Assembly (NCBI RefSeq): GCF_005845035.1
Contig: NZ_SPFO01000013.1
Coordinates: forward strand, 1 to 58,582
Origin: Collinsella aerofaciens
GTDB taxonomy: Bacteria; Actinomycetota; Coriobacteriia; Coriobacteriales; Coriobacteriaceae
Direction of reading: 5' to 3'
Length of the DNA stretch: 58,582 nt
The notes below the pieces were generated by a model. It did no database searches, was not told the origin of the DNA, and worked only from the letters and a program-made list of their open reading frames with translations. Of this stretch, positions 17,478 through 25,222 are shown in pieces. Position 1 is the stretch's first letter; each line of letters opens with the position of its first letter. Position numbers and translations under genes: made by a program.

Positions 17478-18296
17478 ATGTCTGCAATCACTATTCTGCT
17501 TGTTGCGATTGTCGCGTTGCTTGCCGGTATGGAAGGCATTCTGGATGAGTTCCAGTTCCATCAGCCGCTCGTGGCATGCACGCTTATCGGTCTCGTAACC
17601 GGTCACCTTCAGGAGGGCATCCTCCTGGGCGGTTCGCTCCAGATGATGGCCCTTGGCTGGGCTAACGTCGGCGCCGCCGTCGCGCCTGACGCCGCTCTGG
17701 CCTCGGTCGCTTCTTCGATCATCATGGTGCTCGCCCTCAACGGCGGCGCCACTGATTCGGCCAAGGCCGTTACCGCGGCCATCGCCGTCGCCGTCCCGCT
17801 GTCGGTCGCTGGTCTGTTCCTGACCATGATCTGCCGTACCATTGCTACCGCTATCGCTCACGCCATGGACGGTTGCGCCGAGAAGGGCGACTTCTCCGGC
17901 ATCGAGCGCTGGCAGTACGCTGCCATCCTCATGCAGGGCCTTCGTATCGCCATCCCGGCAGTACTTCTGTGCATCATCCCGGCCGAGGCCGTTACCAACG
18001 CGCTTAACGCTATGCCCGACTGGCTGTCCGGCGGCATGGCTGTCGGCGGCGGCATGGTCGCTTCCGTCGGTTACGCCATGGTCATCAACATGATGGCCAC
18101 CAAGGAGACCTGGCCGTTCTTCATCCTCGGCTTTGTCCTTGCTGCCATCCCTCAGCTCACGCTGATCGCCCTTGGCCTCATCGGCATCTCCCTTGCCCTC
18201 ATCTACCTTGGCCTTAAGGATCTGGCCAAGCAGGGTGGCGGCATGGGCGGTGGCTCCGGCGACCCGCTCGGCGACATTCTGAACGATTACGAGTAG
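17478..18296 (+). CDS. manY: PTS mannose-family EIIC component
   Basis: 272 residues, a multi-span membrane subunit that, with IID, forms the sugar channel. Typical N-terminus (MSAITILLVAIVALLAGMEG) and the GGSLQMMALGWANVGAAVAP stretch are characteristic of the family. It starts 18 bases after manX with AAAGGAGGG upstream and is translated as part of the same operon. Confidence 0.94.
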   Translation: MSAITILLVAIVALLAGMEGILDEFQFHQPLVACTLIGLVTGHLQEGILLGGSLQMMALGWANVGAAVAPDAALASVASSIIMVLALNGGATDSAKAVTAAIAVAVPLSVAGLFLTMICRTIATAIAHAMDGCAEKGDFSGIERWQYAAILMQGLRIAIPAVLLCIIPAEAVTNALNAMPDWLSGGMAVGGGMVASVGYAMVINMMATKETWPFFILGFVLAAIPQLTLIALGLIGISLALIYLGLKDLAKQGGGMGGGSGDPLGDILNDYE

Positions 18297-18312
18297 GAGG
18301 GGAGTGATACAT

Positions 18313-19233
18313 ATGGCAGAGAACAAGATTCAGCTCACCAAGGCTGACCGCAAGAAGGTTTGCTTCCGTCATCAGTTCCTTCAGGGCTCGTGGAACTACG
18401 AGCGTATGCAGAACGGCGGCTGGTGCTTCGCAATGATCCCTGCGATCAAGAAGCTCTACACCAGCAAGGATGACCAGATTGCCGCTCTTAAGCGCCACCT
18501 GGAGTTCTATAACACCCACCCCTATGTTTCCGCCCCCGTCATTGGCGTTACCCTCGCCCTCGAGGAGGAGCGCGCCAACGGTGCTCCGATCGATGACGTC
18601 GCCATCCAGGGCGTCAAGGTCGGTATGATGGGCCCGCTCGCCGGCGTCGGTGACCCCGTCTTCTGGTTCACCCTTCGCCCGATTTTGGGCGCTCTGGGCG
18701 CTTCCCTGGCCCTGTCCGGCAGCATCGCCGGTCCGTTGCTGTTCTTCTTCGCGTGGAACATCATCCGTTACGCCTTCCTGTGGTACACGCAGGAGTTTGG
18801 CTACAAGGTCGGCTCCTCCATCGCCAAGGACCTCTCCGGTGGTCTGATGGGCAAGGTCACCGAGGGCGCTTCCATCCTGGGTATGTTCATCATCGGCGCC
18901 CTGGTCGAGCGCTGGGTGTCCATTTCCTTCACCCCGATCGTCTCCACGGTCAAGCAGTCTGCTGGCGCCTTTATCGACTGGGCTAGTCTGCCCTCCGGTT
19001 CCGAGGGTATCAAGGAAGCGCTGACGATGTACAACTCCGTCGGTGCTACCGCCCTTGATCAGATGAAGGTCACCACGCTTCAGGCCAACCTCGATCAGCT
19101 CATCCCCGGCCTTGCCGCCGTGTGCCTGACCCTGCTGGTCTGCAAGCTCCTCAAGAAGAAGGTCAGCCCGATCGTCATCATCCTGGCTCTCTTCGCCGTC
19201 GGCATCATCGGTCGCTTCTGCGGCTTCATGTAA
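18313..19233 (+). CDS. manZ: PTS mannose-family EIID component
   Basis: 306 residues. The N-terminal cytoplasmic half carries the family stretch FLQGSWNYERMQNGGWCFAM, followed by GPLAGVGDPVFWFTLRPI and C-terminal membrane helices. It pairs with IIC in the membrane. ATG 18313 is preferred over a GTG three codons earlier because GGGGAG is eight bases before it. A terminator-like hairpin separates it from the DUF956 gene. Confidence 0.95.
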   Translation: MAENKIQLTKADRKKVCFRHQFLQGSWNYERMQNGGWCFAMIPAIKKLYTSKDDQIAALKRHLEFYNTHPYVSAPVIGVTLALEEERANGAPIDDVAIQGVKVGMMGPLAGVGDPVFWFTLRPILGALGASLALSGSIAGPLLFFFAWNIIRYAFLWYTQEFGYKVGSSIAKDLSGGLMGKVTEGASILGMFIIGALVERWVSISFTPIVSTVKQSAGAFIDWASLPSGSEGIKEALTMYNSVGATALDQMKVTTLQANLDQLIPGLAAVCLTLLVCKLLKKKVSPIVIILALFAVGIIGRFCGFM

Positions 19234-19289
19234 GCACGCTTCGGCTTAAGACCGAGAATTGCTAGGCAAGGGCTTTTGAGCCATTGAAA

Positions 19290-19337
19290 CGGACCGCACC
19301 CGGTGGGTACACTGGATGCGGTCCGATTGTTTTATTT
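19290..19337 (+). terminator. Hairpin between manZ and the DUF956 gene
   Basis: CGGACCGCA (19290-19298) pairs with TGCGGTCCG (19317-19325), then ATTGTTTTATTT. It would end most manXYZ transcripts and lower expression of the next gene. Confidence 0.75.
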
Positions 19338-19353
19338 GGAGGGCGAGGCGCGC

Positions 19354-19752
19354 ATGGCGCAATCTCAGAACAGCACGGTCGATCTGGCAACGCCGGCAAC
19401 CTGCCTGATGGGGCTTACCAGCCACGGTAACGTGATGGTGGGCAATAAGGCGTTTGAGTACTATAACGAGCGCAATCCCGAGGATTATATTCAAATCCCG
19501 TGGGACGAGGTCGACTATATCGCCGCCGAGGTTTTGCGCGGCACCAAGAAGATCACGCGTTTTGCCATCTTCACCAAGGATACCGGCCACTTTACGTTTT
19601 CGACGCGCGATGACAAAGAGACGTTGCGCGCGGTCCGCAAGTACGTCGACGAGGATAAGCTCGTGCGTTCGCCCGACTTTATCGATGTGACGGCCAAGGG
19701 CGCCAAGAGCATCCCCTCCGTTATCAAAAACCTCTTCCACAAAGGTAACTAG
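19354..19752 (+). CDS. DUF956 family protein of the mannose PTS operon
   Basis: 132 residues, a small soluble protein of the DUF956 family, which is repeatedly encoded next to mannose-family PTS genes (called ManO in some Gram-positives) and thought to modulate them; its mechanism is unproven. The start at 19354 is chosen because GAGG lies five bases upstream; the open frame extends to 19303 but that part overlaps the terminator hairpin. Expression probably depends on readthrough of the manZ terminator. Confidence 0.85.
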   Translation: MAQSQNSTVDLATPATCLMGLTSHGNVMVGNKAFEYYNERNPEDYIQIPWDEVDYIAAEVLRGTKKITRFAIFTKDTGHFTFSTRDDKETLRAVRKYVDEDKLVRSPDFIDVTAKGAKSIPSVIKNLFHKGN

Positions 19753-19761
19753 CTCCTCATA

Positions 19762-19828
19762 AGTTGCGGTGAAATAGTTCCTAAATACGGCTTTAGATGC
19801 TTCAGACAGGAACTATTCCACCGCAACT
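19762..19828. repeat. GTTGCGGTGAAATAG palindromic repeat, copy 3
   Basis: AGTTGCGGTGAAATAGTTC at 19762 and GGAACTATTCCACCGCAACT ending at 19828 form a stem with one mismatch. It begins ten bases after the DUF956 stop and shares both arms with copy 2, but the loops differ. Confidence 0.8.
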
Positions 19829-19868
19829 TCGAAGTCTAGTCATGCGACGTATTGCGATGCAGTAAATC

Positions 19869-19877
19869 TGCTACACT
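19869..19877 (+). promoter_or_regulatory. Extended -10 promoter of tRNA-Arg
   Basis: TGCTACACT, eleven bases before the tRNA. The same nine bases precede the kinase operon on the minus strand near 30525. Confidence 0.55.
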
Positions 19878-19887
19878 AGTACAACAT

Positions 19888-19963
19888 GCCTCCGTAGCTC
19901 AGGGGATAGAGCACCGCTCTCCTAAAGCGGGTGTCGACGGTTCGAATCCGCCCGGGGGCACCA
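19888..19963 (+). tRNA. tRNA-Arg (anticodon CCT)
   Basis: 76 nt with encoded CCA. Acceptor GCCTCCG/CGGGGGC (one T-G pair), D stem GCTC/GAGC, anticodon stem CCGCT/AGCGG with loop CTCCTAA giving anticodon CCT, and T loop TTCGAAT. The T stem GACGG/CCGCC has one A-C mismatch, which is unusual. Parts of the gene are repeated downstream, directly and inverted. Confidence 0.95.
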
Positions 19964-20136
19964 GAGAAATATCGAGCCCGGTACCGCTACGGTGCCGGGC
20001 TCTTCTGGTCTAAGGGCAGGATTCGAGCCGTCGACACCCGCGTCACTCATTTCCCCGCGGGGGAGTTTTCGAATCCGCCCGGGGGCACCAGAGGAATATC
20101 GAGCCCGGTACCGCTACGGTGCCGGGTTCTTCTGGT
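19941..20136. repeat. Direct and inverted duplications of the tRNA-Arg 3' part
   Basis: The 69 bases from 19941 (T loop to just past the terminator) recur at 20068-20136 with two mismatches. Between them, 20019-20041 is an inverted copy, one mismatch in 23, of the tRNA segment 19927-19949. The layout suggests a recombination scar or integrase target. Confidence 0.75.
19974..20008 (+). terminator. tRNA-Arg terminator
   Basis: GAGCCCGGTACCG pairs with CGGTGCCGGGCTC around CTA, followed by TTCT. A near copy occurs at 20101-20133. Confidence 0.7.
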
Positions 20137-20158
20137 TCAATGCCATGTCAAAAACGAA

Positions 20159-20189
20159 GCGCCCGCTTGCTGGGGGAGCAAGCGGGCGC
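20159..20189 (-). terminator. Terminator of the minus-strand kinase/wall operon
   Basis: GCGCCCGCTTGCT and AGCAAGCGGGCGC form a perfect 13-bp stem with a 5-nt loop; on the minus strand TTCGTTTTT follows. Confidence 0.85.
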
Positions 20190-20241
20190 CTGTGAGCGAA
20201 TATGTTTGCGGCGAGAGCCGTGATGAGCGGTGGGGTGGCGA

Positions 20242-22203
20242 CTAGTTGGTCGTACCGGAATCGTCACCCGTGCCCGAGCCAGAGCCCGAACCCGAGCCAG
20301 AAAGTGCGACCGTCAGCGTAATCGTGCTGTCGGTGGACTGCTTGCCAGTGGGGGAGACGCCCGTAACGGTGGCATCCTCGTTACCGCTTACGGGATTGCC
20401 GTTCTGGTCACAGAAGCCGATGTTATAGAAACCGGCGTTGTTGAGCGCGGTGACGGCGGCGGAGATGCTCTTGCCGTACAGGTTGCCCGGAACACTGGCC
20501 TTGCCGGACTTCTTGGCAATGACGACGGTAATCGTGGCGCCGGGCTTCTGCTTGCCACTGGGGTTCCAGCTGATCACGGTGCCCTCGGTAACCGAGTCGT
20601 TCTCCTGGTAGCTAACGTCGACGCCAAAGCCTGCCATATCGAGGGCGTTGCGCGCCTGGGCCTCGGTCATGTCGGTCAGATCGGGGACGGACGTGGTATC
20701 CGGGCCGCTCGAGACCTTGTACGAGATGGTCGTGCCCTTCGCGACTTCCTTACCGGCTTCGGTGCCCTGCTCAAAGACCTGGCCCTCATCGGCCTCGTTG
20801 GCCTGCTCGGAGGCGTTGCCCTTCAGGCCAACGCTTGCCAACGCGGCCTCGGCCTGGTCCTTGGTCAGGCCGACAAGCAGGGGAACCTCAACCTTCTCGG
20901 AGGGCTTGGGGCCCTTGGAGATTACTAGGTTCACCTTAGTGCCCTTGGCCTTCTTGGTGTTACCGTTGGGCGTCTGCTCGGCGACCTTGCCCTCGTCGAC
21001 GTCGTCGTTGTAGCTCTGGTCGATGGTGCCGACCTCGAGGCCGGCTTCCTTGATCAGCTCGACGGCAGTCTGCTGGTCCTTGCCCAGCACGTCGGGCACG
21101 GTGACCTGCTCGCCGCCAAAGAGTCCTGTGGCAAAGGCCACCACGATGCCGATGACGGCAACGGCTGCCACCACGGCGGCGATGATCTTGTTCTTGTTGG
21201 ATTTGGGCTCTTCGACCTCGTAGGAGCCGGTGGAGCCCGAAACCGAGCTACGGGCGGTATTTTGGCCGCTCACGCCCGAGACGGGACGCACCATGGCGCG
21301 CGTCTGATCGGAAAGCTCACGAGTCTTGGTGGCGCCCAGCTCACCGGGGGCACCGATGATGCGCGTGGGCTCCGAGACGTTGACGGCACGGCCCGACAGG
21401 TAGCTGTTGAGCACCTGACGCAGCTCGTCGGCGGTCTGGAAGCGGTTTGCCGGGTCCTTCTCCATGCACTTGAGGATGATGCGCTCAAGGTCGGCGTCGA
21501 CACCGGAGTTGATCTGGCTCGGCGGAATAGGCAGCTCGTTGACCTGCTTGAGTGCGACCGAGATAGCGTCGTCACCGTCAAAGGGGACGCGGCCGGTGGC
21601 GCACTCGTACATCACGACGCCCAGCGAGTAGATATCCGAGGTGGGGCCGAGGTCCTGACCACGGGTCTGCTCGGGGCTGACGTAGTGGGCGGTCCCCAGC
21701 ACGTTGTTGTCTTGCGTGAGGTGGCTGTTCTTGGCGCGCGCGATGCCAAAGTCCATCACCTTGATGTTGCCGTCGGGCAGCACCATGATGTTCTGCGGCT
21801 TAATGTCGCGGTGGATGATCTCGTGCTTGTGGGCGACCGAAAGCGCGGAGCTGATCTGCGAGCCGATCTGGGCGACCTTCTTGGGGTCGAGGGCGCCGTG
21901 GCTCTTGATGCCGCTCTTAAGGTCGGTGCCGCGCAGGTACTCCATGACGATGTAATAGGTGTCGCCGTCCTTGCCCCAATCGTAGACGCCCACGATATAG
22001 GGGGAGGAGAGACCGGCTGCTGCCTGGGCCTCCTGCTTAAAGCGTGCGGCGAAGGTTGCGTCGCCAGCATACTGCGGCAGCATGATCTTGACGGCAACCG
22101 TGCGGTCGAGGACCTGGTCCTGTGCACGGTAGACGGTCGCCATGCCGCCTGTTCCCACCTTATCCTTGAGGAGGTATCTTCCCCCGAGGACCCTCTGTTC
22201 CAT
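20242..22203 (-). CDS. pknB: PASTA-domain Ser/Thr protein kinase PknB
   Basis: 653 residues. A membrane kinase that senses cell-wall fragments and phosphorylates growth and division proteins. Kinase domain 1-275: glycine loop GTGGMATVY at 17-25, Lys39, HRDIKPQN with catalytic Asp133, DFG 151-153. A juxtamembrane segment rich in Ser/Thr is followed by a single span at about 339-362 and four PASTA repeats to about residue 640, ending in a Gly/Ser tail. Start 22203 has AGGAG six bases upstream; the earlier ATG at 22218 precedes that site. It is the last gene of the operon, 132 bases after the SEDS-PBP fusion. Its antagonist is the PP2C phosphatase of the same operon. Confidence 0.95.
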   Translation of the reverse strand: MEQRVLGGRYLLKDKVGTGGMATVYRAQDQVLDRTVAVKIMLPQYAGDATFAARFKQEAQAAAGLSSPYIVGVYDWGKDGDTYYIVMEYLRGTDLKSGIKSHGALDPKKVAQIGSQISSALSVAHKHEIIHRDIKPQNIMVLPDGNIKVMDFGIARAKNSHLTQDNNVLGTAHYVSPEQTRGQDLGPTSDIYSLGVVMYECATGRVPFDGDDAISVALKQVNELPIPPSQINSGVDADLERIILKCMEKDPANRFQTADELRQVLNSYLSGRAVNVSEPTRIIGAPGELGATKTRELSDQTRAMVRPVSGVSGQNTARSSVSGSTGSYEVEEPKSNKNKIIAAVVAAVAVIGIVVAFATGLFGGEQVTVPDVLGKDQQTAVELIKEAGLEVGTIDQSYNDDVDEGKVAEQTPNGNTKKAKGTKVNLVISKGPKPSEKVEVPLLVGLTKDQAEAALASVGLKGNASEQANEADEGQVFEQGTEAGKEVAKGTTISYKVSSGPDTTSVPDLTDMTEAQARNALDMAGFGVDVSYQENDSVTEGTVISWNPSGKQKPGATITVVIAKKSGKASVPGNLYGKSISAAVTALNNAGFYNIGFCDQNGNPVSGNEDATVTGVSPTGKQSTDSTITLTVALSGSGSGSGSGTGDDSGTTN

Positions 22204-22335
22204 TCCTGCTCCTAACATAACTATTCGCTCAACGATGTGTGTAGTACCTACGATGTGGCCGCTGGGGCCGTGTGGCGCGTTGCCGCTAACTCTTCGGCCG
22301 CGGCGCGCCTCGGGTGTCCGATTCGATCATGGGCA

Positions 22336-25206
22336 TCACGCTCCCTGTGCGGCAAGCGCCGCGGTCAGGACGATACCGGCAATCTTGGCGGCCTTGACGT
22401 CATGCTTGTCGAAATCCTCCAAGGCCACCGAGATGGCGACCGTGGGTGAATCGTAAGGTGCAAAGCCAACAAACATCGAGTTGACGTTGGTGCCGCCGGT
22501 CTCGGCCGAGCCGGTCTTGCCGGCGACCTTGACGCCGGGGATCTGGGCATCGGTGCCGGTGCCGGACTGGACGACGGCAAGCATGGCCTGCTTGACCTGG
22601 TCGGCCGTGGCGGAGCTGACGGCCTGACCAAGCGAGCGGGACTGCGTGGTCTTGACCACGGTTCCGTCCGGGGCGAGTACCTGGGCTACAAAGTACGGGT
22701 CCATGACCACGCCGCTGTTAGCGATGGCGGCGGCAATCACGGCGTTTTGCATGACGGTGGTCTGCGGGCCGGGCGTGTGGTCCATGCCGACAGGCTGGCC
22801 GGCGCCGGCCCAGGCGGTCTCCCACTCGGTCATGAGCGACGGGTCGGCCATGATGGAGGCCGCGGAGGTCAGGTCCTGGCCGAGCTTTTGGCCGTAGCCA
22901 AAGGCGTTGGCAAACTGTATGAGCGTATTTGCGCCAACTTCGTTTGCCACCTGGCCAAAGACGACGTTGGAGGACACGGCAAAGGCCTGCTGCAGGCTGA
23001 TGGTGCCGTAGCTCTCGTTGGCATAGTTGGTGACCGGTGCGTTGCCGATGTCCATGGAGCCGGGCGCCTGGTAGGTGCTGGTAAGGCTGGCGGTACCGGT
23101 CTCGAGTGCCGCGGAAAGCGTAACGACCTTAAACGTTGAGCCCGGCGTGTACAGCGCGTCCATGGCGCGATTGTACATGGAGCCGTCCTCGCCGCCGCCC
23201 GTCTGCAGCAGGGCATCGATGTTGGTGTTGTCGTAGGTGGGCGAGCTGGCACATGCGAGCACCGCGCCGGTACGCGGGTCGATGACCACTACAGCGCCCT
23301 TAAAGCCCTTGAGTGCCTGCTCGGCCGCCGTCTGGATGCGCGAGTCGATGGTGAGCTTGGCGGTGTTGCCCGGCTGGGTCTGGCCCGCGAGCGACGCGAT
23401 GGCGTTGTTCCAGCTGGAGTAGTCCTTAGAACCGGTGAGCGTGTCGTTCATGACGCTCTCGATGGCGGTGGTGCCATACTGCTGGCTCACGTAGCCAACC
23501 ACGTGCGCTGCCAGGTTACCGTTGGGGTAGGAGCGTACGTAGGTGCCGTCCTCCTGCTGCAGCGACTCGGCCAGCGTCACGCCGTCGGACGTGATGATGG
23601 AGCCGCGCTGGATGTACTTGGAGCGGGCGATGGTGTGGTTGTTGGTCGGCATGTCCTGATAGTCCTTGGCCTTAATGACCTGGACATAGGTGAGGTTGCC
23701 GATAAGGATGGCGAACAGCGCCGTAAAGGCGAGCACCGCGCGGGTTAGACGGTTGGCGAGCGCAACGCGGCCGAGCACACCGGATTCAGGCGTGTCGAGC
23801 AGGCGACGGCGCATGCGCGAGCCGACGGAATGGCTGCCGCTGCCGTAGGAAGACGAGGTGGCAAAGCGCGTGCCCGTCGGGGCGGCGGCAGATGCGACCT
23901 GATCATCGGTGATGGCGGCCATGGTGCCGGTGCCGGTAAGCTCGGCCTCGCGTCCGGTCGCCTCGTCACCGGCGCGCAGCAGGAGCGCGACGATGATGAA
24001 GCTCGCCAGCAGCGAGGAGCCGCCCTGGCTCATAAAGGGCAGGGTGACGCCGGTCAGCGGGATCAGGCGGGTTACGCCGCCAACGATCAAGAAGGCCTGG
24101 AAGCTGATGGCGGCCGTAAGGCCCGTGGCACTAAAGGCGGCGAGATCGGACTTTGCGCGGGCAGCTGTGGTCAGGCCGCGAACGGCAAAGAGCATAAACA
24201 GGATGAGCACGGCGCCGCCGCCCAAAAGGCCCATCTCCTCGCCGATAGCCGAGAAGATAAAGTCGGACTCGACGACAGGGATGTTGTTGGCCATGCCGTT
24301 GCCGATGCCAACACCGACCAGACCGCCATCGGCAAGCGAGAAGAGCGACTGGACGATCTGGTAGCCCTGACCCTGGGCGTCCTTAAACGGATCGAGCCAA
24401 ACCTGGAAACGCACCTGAACGTGAGACAGGAACTTGTAGGCGCCCACGGCTCCAACGGCTAAGAGCGCAAGGCCGATAACGACATACGAAAAGCGCCCCG
24501 TGGCAACGTAGAGCATCAGCAAGAAGATGGTGTAGAACAGCACGGCCGAACCCAGGTCGCGTTCAAAGACGACGACGAGCAGGCACACACCCCACACGGC
24601 AAACAGCGGCAGCAGCAGTCGCAGGCGAGGGATCTTAAAGCCCAGGATCTTGCGGTTGGAGATGGAGAGCAGTTCGCGGTTCTCGGCCAGGTACCCGGCC
24701 AGGAACAGCACGATAAAGACCTTGGCGAACTCGCCGGGCTGGATGGTAAAGCCCGCGATGCGAATCCACAGCTTGGAGCCCGAGATCGTGGTGCCGATAA
24801 AGATAGGCAGCATCAGCAGAATGATGCCGATGATGCCAAAGGTGTACTTGTAGCGCATGACTACGTCGAGGTTTTTGACCAGTGCGAGCGTTCCCACCAT
24901 GAGCGCCACCGAGACAAACAGGATGATGAGCTGTGAGATGGCGAGAGCGGGGGCGAGACGCGTCACGAACGTGATGCCGATGCCCGAAAGTATAAATACG
25001 ATGGGTAGGATGGCGGGGTCGGCGCCGGGCGCCAAGATGCGCACGGCGATATGTGCCGCGGCGAAGGCGGCAAAGAGGCCGATCGGTACGGCGAGCGTCT
25101 CAAAGGAGATGGCAGCGCCCGCGGTGAGCACGTACATCGCATACAGCAGGATGACGGGGAACGCCGAGGCGATGAGCAAGAGCAGCTCGGTGTTGCGGCG
25201 ACTCAT
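22336..25206 (-). CDS. FtsW/RodA (SEDS) - class B PBP fusion protein
   Basis: 956 residues joining the two enzymes of a peptidoglycan synthase. Residues 1-420 form a SEDS glycosyltransferase with about ten spans and the catalytic-type aspartate Asp272 in WLDPF. After a linker (about 420-480), one more span leads into a penicillin-binding transpeptidase with STFK at 690-693 (nucleophile Ser690), SSN at 745-747 and KTG at 897-899. In most bacteria rodA and pbpA (or ftsW and ftsI) are separate, adjacent genes; here a single frame runs through with no stop. ATG 25206 is preferred over the in-frame GTG three codons earlier because GGGAG is eight bases upstream. It lies between pstP and pknB, as rodA-pbpA do in other actinobacteria. 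Confidence 0.93.
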   Translation of the reverse strand: MSRRNTELLLLIASAFPVILLYAMYVLTAGAAISFETLAVPIGLFAAFAAAHIAVRILAPGADPAILPIVFILSGIGITFVTRLAPALAISQLIILFVSVALMVGTLALVKNLDVVMRYKYTFGIIGIILLMLPIFIGTTISGSKLWIRIAGFTIQPGEFAKVFIVLFLAGYLAENRELLSISNRKILGFKIPRLRLLLPLFAVWGVCLLVVVFERDLGSAVLFYTIFLLMLYVATGRFSYVVIGLALLAVGAVGAYKFLSHVQVRFQVWLDPFKDAQGQGYQIVQSLFSLADGGLVGVGIGNGMANNIPVVESDFIFSAIGEEMGLLGGGAVLILFMLFAVRGLTTAARAKSDLAAFSATGLTAAISFQAFLIVGGVTRLIPLTGVTLPFMSQGGSSLLASFIIVALLLRAGDEATGREAELTGTGTMAAITDDQVASAAAPTGTRFATSSSYGSGSHSVGSRMRRRLLDTPESGVLGRVALANRLTRAVLAFTALFAILIGNLTYVQVIKAKDYQDMPTNNHTIARSKYIQRGSIITSDGVTLAESLQQEDGTYVRSYPNGNLAAHVVGYVSQQYGTTAIESVMNDTLTGSKDYSSWNNAIASLAGQTQPGNTAKLTIDSRIQTAAEQALKGFKGAVVVIDPRTGAVLACASSPTYDNTNIDALLQTGGGEDGSMYNRAMDALYTPGSTFKVVTLSAALETGTASLTSTYQAPGSMDIGNAPVTNYANESYGTISLQQAFAVSSNVVFGQVANEVGANTLIQFANAFGYGQKLGQDLTSAASIMADPSLMTEWETAWAGAGQPVGMDHTPGPQTTVMQNAVIAAAIANSGVVMDPYFVAQVLAPDGTVVKTTQSRSLGQAVSSATADQVKQAMLAVVQSGTGTDAQIPGVKVAGKTGSAETGGTNVNSMFVGFAPYDSPTVAISVALEDFDKHDVKAAKIAGIVLTAALAAQGA

Positions 25207-25222
25207 AAGCGGCACTCCCTTT

